64,000 bases of DNA from Acidisoma cellulosilyticum (GTDB taxonomy: Bacteria > Pseudomonadota > Alphaproteobacteria > Acetobacterales > Acetobacteraceae), in assembly GCF_020621385.1 (NCBI RefSeq), contig NZ_JAESVA010000011.1, positions 99,248 through 163,247 on the forward strand, read 5' to 3'. Below, one piece after another: positions 63,523-64,000 of the stretch; the first letter of the stretch is position 1, and each line of letters opens with the position of its first letter. A program made the translations under genes and the position numbers. The notes beneath the pieces were generated by a model. The model saw only the letters and a list, made by a program, of their open reading frames with translations, searched no databases and was not told where the DNA came from.

Positions 63523-64000
63523 ATGCCTAGCATCAATTGGAATGGCGGCTCTGGCGACTGGTCGGATGCTGAAAATTGGACCCCGCAGCAAGTGCCGGGG
63601 TCGACAGACAGCGCAACGATTTCCGGATCCTCGGTATCGGATGTCTTGGTCGGCGCATCAGACAGCGTCACGGTTGGCAGCCTGTTGCTTGATGACGCGG
63701 CAGGGGTTGTGGAGGTCGACGGGGCTTTCTCGGCCAGTGAGGTCAATTTGACCTCCGGCCAGATGATTGATGACGGAACGATCGCCAACGCGACCATCAT
63801 CGAAAATGGCGGCTCGCTTGATTTCGGCATCGGACTGCTGGACGCCGACACGATCGAGGGCGTGCTGACCATCGGGGACGGCGACACGGTGGTGGTTCAG
63901 GGCGGGATCACGGTCGAGAACGCGGACGGCACGCCGGGCACCATCGCGCTGACCGGCGCGGATGCGATGCTTGAGGTCACGGACAGCGAGACGATCGACA
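63523..64000 (+). CDS. Start of a large repetitive beta-strand protein (3' end outside window)
   Basis: The frame is open from the ATG at 63523 to the window end (159 codons). It begins MPSINWNGGSGDWSDAENWT, the W-x-G-G-x-G-D-W repeat opener seen in autotransporter-like and RTX-adjacent surface proteins. It continues with short Thr/Val/Gly-rich strands (VTVGSLLLDDAAGVVEVDG, GGSLDFGIGLLDADTIEG) typical of a beta-helix. No signal peptide is present, which would fit type I or other C-terminal-signal export. Length, C-terminus and export route lie beyond the window. Confidence 0.75.
   Translation, partial: MPSINWNGGSGDWSDAENWTPQQVPGSTDSATISGSSVSDVLVGASDSVTVGSLLLDDAAGVVEVDGAFSASEVNLTSGQMIDDGTIANATIIENGGSLDFGIGLLDADTIEGVLTIGDGDTVVVQGGITVENADGTPGTIALTGADAMLEVTDSETID

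Overview
The window reads as a chromosome segment of an alphaproteobacterium, most likely an Acetobacteraceae-type organism. This is inference from moderately high GC, coding style, many ATGA start/stop overlaps, and families such as the cupin hydroxynitrile-lyase-like protein and the Tat-exported ferritin-like protein. I saw no rRNA, tRNA, CRISPR array, integrase or intact insertion sequence.

Layout. (1) 1-6.1 kb: right part of type II secretion (T2SS) locus A: gspM (cut by the window edge), a GspC/N-like gene, gspD, gspK, a Tat-exported ferritin-like protein, then gspG facing a small lytic transglycosylase. (2) 6.2-17.7 kb: a glycan island with a FkbM methyltransferase, a 1515-aa FkbM/triple-glycosyltransferase fusion, rmd and gmd (GDP-D-rhamnose), and a 1176-aa multi-domain glycosyltransferase. 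A prepilin peptidase follows at 17.7 kb. (3) 18.6-30.3 kb: an MFS remnant, an FCD/GntR regulator, a five-gene peptide/nickel-type ABC importer, an SDR, an AtzG/AtzE-like amidase pair, an epimerase and a RutA-like flavin oxygenase. Together these look like import and oxidative-hydrolytic breakdown of a nitrogen-containing compound. (4) 30.3-42.2 kb: regulators (TetR, FixJ-type two-component system plus a lone receiver, LysR, AraC), small exported proteins, an alpha/beta hydrolase, a tautomerase, a cupin, membrane proteins and a CruF-like carotenoid protein. (5) 42.3-62.9 kb: T2SS locus B (gspE-F-H-I-J, gspO, transglycosylase, gspG, gspK-D-M-L-C) on the same strand as, and directly behind, a P1B-type ATPase and three SPFH (HflK/HflC-like) membrane proteins, preceded by a secreted phospholipase-C/phosphoesterase. 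(6) 63.5 kb to the end: start of a large repetitive beta-strand surface or secreted protein.

The two T2SS loci share an unusual module: gspK, gspG, a divergent transglycosylase, and a prepilin peptidase. Comparing them suggests that locus A has received the ferritin-like gene and the roughly 11-kb glycan island between parts of this module. The most unusual system is locus B with its SPFH trio and metal ATPase. A second candidate is the RutA/AtzEG/ABC cluster, which lacks the usual rut genes. Two copies of a ~100-bp dispersed repeat, a palindromic intergenic repeat, several strong hairpins and a few decayed genes complete the picture.
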